Origin: Pseudomonadota bacterium
GTDB lineage: Bacteria > Planctomycetota > UBA8108 > UBA1146
Direction: 5' to 3'
DNA: 43,676 bases
NCBI GenBank assembly: GCA_017859655.1
Contig: JAFMMO010000005.1
Coordinates: 1-43,676 of the forward strand
In this document: positions 40,233 to 43,676 of the stretch, piece by piece
How positions within the stretch are numbered: the first letter of the stretch is position 1
Layout: each line of letters opens with the position of its first letter
Program-made: the position numbers and the translations under genes
The notes under the pieces: generated by a model
Told to the model about the DNA's origin: nothing
Seen by the model: the letters and a program-made list of their open reading frames with translations, nothing else
The model's database searches: none

Positions 40233-41489
40233 TCAGCGGGCGTCGTGACCTTCCTCCTCGACGGGGGGAGGGACCTCGACCCCCATCTCCGCGAGGAGAC
40301 GCTCGATCGCCTGATCGAGCTGCTCGCCGCGCACGTTCTTGAAGCGGATCACACCCTTGTGGTCGATGACATACGTCGTCGGCCAGCCGGAGACGTTCCA
40401 CTGCTCGGCGATGCCTCCGGGCGTGCCCGGCCCCTCGGGGCCGTTCCACCAGGAGCGCCAGGTGAGGTTCTTCTCCTTCACGATCCTGCGGATCGACTCA
40501 CGATCCGGATCGCTGTTCACTCCGAGGATCTCGAACGGGACGTCGGCGAAGCGCTTCACGAGCGACCGCTCGTGCGGGTACATGGCCCGGCAGGGGCCTC
40601 ACCAGTCTCCCCAGAAGTCGAGGAAGATCACCTTCCCCCGGTAGTCGCTCAGCTTGAAGGTCGAGCCGAAGAGATCCTCCCCCTCGATCTCCGGAGCCTG
40701 CTTCCCCACCGAGAGGTTGCGCAGCTCGAAGAGATCCCGGCCCGCGATGTCGCCGAGGGTGTCCGATCCTCGCATCGAGGGGATCTCGCCGTAGCTCTCG
40801 ACGATCTTCGCGAAGAGCGACTCGCACTCGCGCTCCACGGCCGCGGAGTCGAGGTCGGTCAGGCTGGCGATCGTCTCCTCCCCGAAGTACTCCGCCATCT
40901 GCGTCTTCTCGGTCTCCTCGGCGTCGGTGTAGTACCCGGCGAAGCTGACCTGCCCCTGCAGGTGCTTGGCGAAGGCGTAGTGCGCGATCCCGAGGGTCTT
41001 CTCATCATCGCTCGTCTTCATCACCGCGCGGAGCAGGCTCCCCGTGTTCGCGTCGATGTCGTAAGCGAAGTTCCAGAGCATGTCGGCGATGCGAGGGTCG
41101 GAGAGGAAGTGCTCGGCCAGGAGCTCGAGGGCGGCCTTCCGGGCGGGTCCGCCGACCCGATTGTCCATCGCCCACTCGACCGCCTCGAAGCCCACCACCT
41201 GCGGGTGCTCCTTGGCGAGGGCGAGCAGCGGGAGCGCGATGGCGCCCGCGTCGGGGTAGTTCTCCTCGTAGTGCTGCCGCCGCTCTTCGTCGGTCTTCAG
41301 CTCGGCGAAGGCGTCCTGGAACGCCTTCATCCGGCTCTCGAAGTCGCCGGCGATGGCCTCGTACCGGGCACGAATCTCGCTTGGCGTCACTTCATCCCCG
41401 CCGGCCGGCTCTCCCTGAGCGGAGAGGTTCGGTGCGGCGAGGAGGAGCAGGGCGAAGAGGGCGGTCACGAAACGGAGCGTTCCGTTCAT
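40233..41489 (-). CDS. Predicted TlpA/thioredoxin-like selenoprotein (WUGPC), read through TGA at 40599-40601
   Basis: The two ORF-track entries 40599..41489 and 40233..40583 are in the same frame: ...KQAPEIEGEDLFGSTFKLSDYRGKVIFLDFWGDW-[TGA]-GPCRAMYPHERSLVKRFADVPFEILGVNSDPDRESIRRIV...GIAEQWNVSGWPTTYVIDHKGVI.... The TGA sits exactly at the first Cys of W-C-G-P-C, and the thioredoxin fold continues uninterrupted. N-terminal signal peptide. Confidence 0.88.
40557..40574 (-). promoter_or_regulatory. Candidate bacterial SECIS hairpin
   Basis: Minus-strand RNA CACGAGC-GGUC-GCUCGUG: perfect 7-8 bp stem with GGUC apex, 24 nt after the UGA; apical GU 33-34 nt after the UGA. Confidence 0.75.
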
Positions 41490-41589
41490 GGGTCTCCCTT
41501 CCTTGGGGTCTCGTGGTGGACGAACCCGGAGAATAACCCCTCGGGGCCCCGGAAGCCAAGGTGTGGGGCGTCGGGGAGCGAGGTCCGGT

Positions 41590-41838
41590 TCACGACCATT
41601 TCGGCGGATCGGCGCTCTCCCGATCGGGGTCCTCCGCGGAGGCGTCCTCCAGATCGACGCTGTGCAGCTCGTCGGAGGTCGCCAGGCCGACGATCCCGGC
41701 GATGATCAGCGTGAGGACCACGAGGCCCACGGCGACGATGAAGACGGCTGCGTAGAACGCGAGCTCGAGGATCAACATCAGGAGTCCGAACACCAGACCG
41801 GCGAAGCAGCCGATCAGGACCGCGATTTCCATCGGCAC
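41590..41838 (-). CDS. Small two-TM membrane protein with acidic C-terminal tail
   Basis: MPMEIAVLIGCFAGLVFGLLMLILELAFYAAVFIVAVGLVVLTLIIAGIVGLATSDELHSVDLEDASAEDPDRESADPPKWS. Confidence 0.65.
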   Translation of the reverse strand: MPMEIAVLIGCFAGLVFGLLMLILELAFYAAVFIVAVGLVVLTLIIAGIVGLATSDELHSVDLEDASAEDPDRESADPPKWS

Positions 41839-41865
41839 GCTCCTCTCGGCCGGGGTCGGCCCCCC

Positions 41866-42435
41866 TCAGGATTCGTCCGGCTCGAGGTCGCCGGCCTCCG
41901 GGGTCGATCCGGCGCGCGCGGCTCGTTCGCGGCGGGAGAGACGGATCTCGTGCAGCAGGATCAGGGAGACTCCCACCACGATGCCACTGTCCGCGATGTT
42001 GAAGTTCGGCCAGACGTAATCTCCGACGTACCACTTCACGAAGTCCCGGACCGCGCCGTAGGTCACCCGGTCGTAGAGATTGCCCAGGGCGCCGCCGGCG
42101 ATCATCCCGAGGGCGACGCTCAGCGTGACCGGCATGCGGGGGGGGAGGAGGGCGATGACGAGGGTTCCGATCGCCGCCACCACCGCCATCCCGAGGAGGA
42201 GCCAGGGGACGCCGGAGAGCATCCCGTTGAAGGCCCCGAGGTTGATCGCCGCCTCGAGGGCGAAGCCCGGGAAGATCACATGGTCCCGCTCCGCCCGGAG
42301 GACGGGAGTGGTCCCCGGGCGCTCGATCACCTCGGCTCCGAGGAACCGGAAGATCGCGGCCTTCGTCCAGAGATCGAGGACGAGGAGGGTGAGGCAGACG
42401 GAGAGGTGGAGGAGGAGGGTCCGGGCGCGCGTCAT
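41866..42435 (-). CDS. lspA: Lipoprotein signal peptidase (signal peptidase II)
   Basis: NLGAFNGML, GMIAGGALGNLYDRVTYGAVRDFV, WPNFNIADSGIVVG (catalytic Asp pair). ATG at 42435. Confidence 0.93.
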   Translation of the reverse strand: MTRARTLLLHLSVCLTLLVLDLWTKAAIFRFLGAEVIERPGTTPVLRAERDHVIFPGFALEAAINLGAFNGMLSGVPWLLLGMAVVAAIGTLVIALLPPRMPVTLSVALGMIAGGALGNLYDRVTYGAVRDFVKWYVGDYVWPNFNIADSGIVVGVSLILLHEIRLSRRERAARAGSTPEAGDLEPDES

Positions 42436-42619
42436 GGGGGGATGGAACCATCTCGCGGCCCGCGATGAAACCCGATCCGGCTCGGGCTCGAATTCCCTCC
42501 AACCTCCGGCTCCGGTTGTCCCGCCTCGGGGCGGGGGTATCCTCGGCGATCCGCATTCCGGCTCGATCGGACCCACCCGGGCCTCCGGCCCGGGCGAGCC
42601 TCGGGAAGGAGAACCTCCC

Positions 42620-43676
42620 ATGACCCTCTCTCGACCCACTCTCGCCCTCCTTCTGCTCCTCTCGGCCAGCGGGACCTGGGCGGTCACCGGCGCCCCGCGC
42701 GGCGACTCCTCCGCCGACCGGGAGGTGACTCCTCGCGGTGAGCTTCGCCCCGAGGAGCTCCATCTCACCCGGCTCTTCGAGGACGCATCGCGGTCCGTGG
42801 TCCACATCACGAGCCTCCGCCTCCGCCGCAGCTTCACCCGGGATGTCTACCGTGTCCCGGAGGGGAGCGGCTCCGGCTTCGTCTGGGACGAGGGCGGGCA
42901 CATCGTCACGAACTTCCATGTGATCCAGGGGGGGGAGACCTTCCAGGTCGTGCTCGCGGATGAGTCCAGCTGGCCCGCCACCCTCGTCGGGGCGGCGCCG
43001 CACAAGGACCTCGCCGTCCTGCGCATCGATGCGCCGAGGTCGCGCCTCGTGCCCCTCGCCCTCGGGGGGAGCAGCGACCTCCGGGTCGGTCAGAGCACCT
43101 ACGCCATCGGGAACCCCTTCGGCCTCGACCAGTCCCTCACCCGGGGGGTCATCAGCGCGCTCGGTCGCGAGATCACCTCCCGGATGCAGACCACGATCTA
43201 CGATGTGATCCAGTCCGACACCGCCGTGAACCCCGGGAACTCGGGGGGGCCTCTTCTCGACAGCGCGGGGCGGCTCATCGGCGTGAACACCGCGATCTTC
43301 TCGCCCACCGGGGCGAGCGCGGGGATCAGCTTCGCGATCCCCTCCGACACGGTGCGCCGGATCGTCCCCGACCTGATCGTCCACGGCCGGGTCCAGAAGC
43401 CGATCATCGGCTTCTCGCCCTATCCTCGGGAGCTCCCCCGGGGATTCCCCGACGGGGTCCTCGTCGTCGAGGTGCCGGAGGGGAGCGCGCTGGAGAGGTC
43501 CGGGCTCCGCGGGACTCGCGAGGACCGCCTCGGGGACATCATCACCGCAGTCAACGGCCGCCCGACGCCCACCCGAGAGGATCTCGAGGCGGTCCTCGAG
43601 AGATACCGCGCGGGAGAGAGAGTGACGCTCACCCTTGTCCGCGGTGCCGGTTACGATGGCGCGGGAGGGCGATCCG
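42620..43676 (+). CDS. HtrA/Deg-like S1C serine protease with PDZ domain (truncated by window edge)
   Basis: Hand translation: MTLSRPTLALLLLLSASGTWA...GSGSGFVWDEGGHIVTNFHVIQ...PHKDLAVLRID...NPGNSGGPLLDSAGRLIGVNTAIFSPTGASAGISFAIPSDTV. Absent from the ORF track because it is open at the right edge. Confidence 0.95.
   Translation, partial: MTLSRPTLALLLLLSASGTWAVTGAPRGDSSADREVTPRGELRPEELHLTRLFEDASRSVVHITSLRLRRSFTRDVYRVPEGSGSGFVWDEGGHIVTNFHVIQGGETFQVVLADESSWPATLVGAAPHKDLAVLRIDAPRSRLVPLALGGSSDLRVGQSTYAIGNPFGLDQSLTRGVISALGREITSRMQTTIYDVIQSDTAVNPGNSGGPLLDSAGRLIGVNTAIFSPTGASAGISFAIPSDTVRRIVPDLIVHGRVQKPIIGFSPYPRELPRGFPDGVLVVEVPEGSALERSGLRGTREDRLGDIITAVNGRPTPTREDLEAVLERYRAGERVTLTLVRGAGYDGAGGRS

Noticed and set aside
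40233-40583. Treating 40233..40583 as an independent 116-aa gene starting at ATG 40583
   Set aside because: It lacks the N-terminal half of the thioredoxin fold, and its start Met is an internal residue of the continuous frame after WUGPCRA.
40599-40601. Frameshift, pseudogene or global TGA reassignment explanation for the split TlpA gene
   Set aside because: Both halves are in the same frame with no decay, TGA ends normal genes elsewhere in the window, and a SECIS-like hairpin is present. A sequencing error or nonsense mutation cannot be fully excluded.

Overview
High-GC bacterial chromosomal window; a Planctomycetota-like lineage is suggested by the dockerin-tailed secreted proteins, but taxonomy is inference. 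It is centred on a replication-origin neighbourhood: dnaA - candidate oriC - dnaN - DUF721/dciA - gyrB - panB - panE - gyrA, with no recF between dnaN and gyrB. Other blocks are: partial nitroreductase; FG-GAP/ASPIC dockerin-tailed protein; tig-clpP-clpX; tRNA-Gly(GCC); pyrE; sialidase-like protein; a STAS/pseudo-receiver/HATPase fusion; FabZ-like dehydratase; LamG dockerin-tailed protein; tRNA-Ser(GCU); XPB-like helicase with a helicase-associated partner; nitrilase; H-NOX with a hybrid histidine kinase; a small receiver-like ORF; YjbQ; PD40 lipoprotein; carboxypeptidase-regulatory-like protein; SPOR lipoprotein; HyuA-like protein; GT-C glycosyltransferase; lspA; and a partial HtrA/Deg protease. 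The strongest unannotated signal is a probable selenoprotein at 40233-41489 (-). The supplied ORF track splits it in two at an in-frame TGA that replaces the first Cys of a TlpA-like WCGPC motif (WUGPC). A perfect bacterial-SECIS-like hairpin with a GGUC apical loop follows 24 nt downstream. Other notable signals are a nested two-helix inverted repeat upstream of dnaA, an 11-bp inverted DnaA-box-like pair in the dnaA-dnaN gap, the XPB-partner operon, and the H-NOX two-component module. No CRISPR arrays, transposases or prophage genes were recognised.
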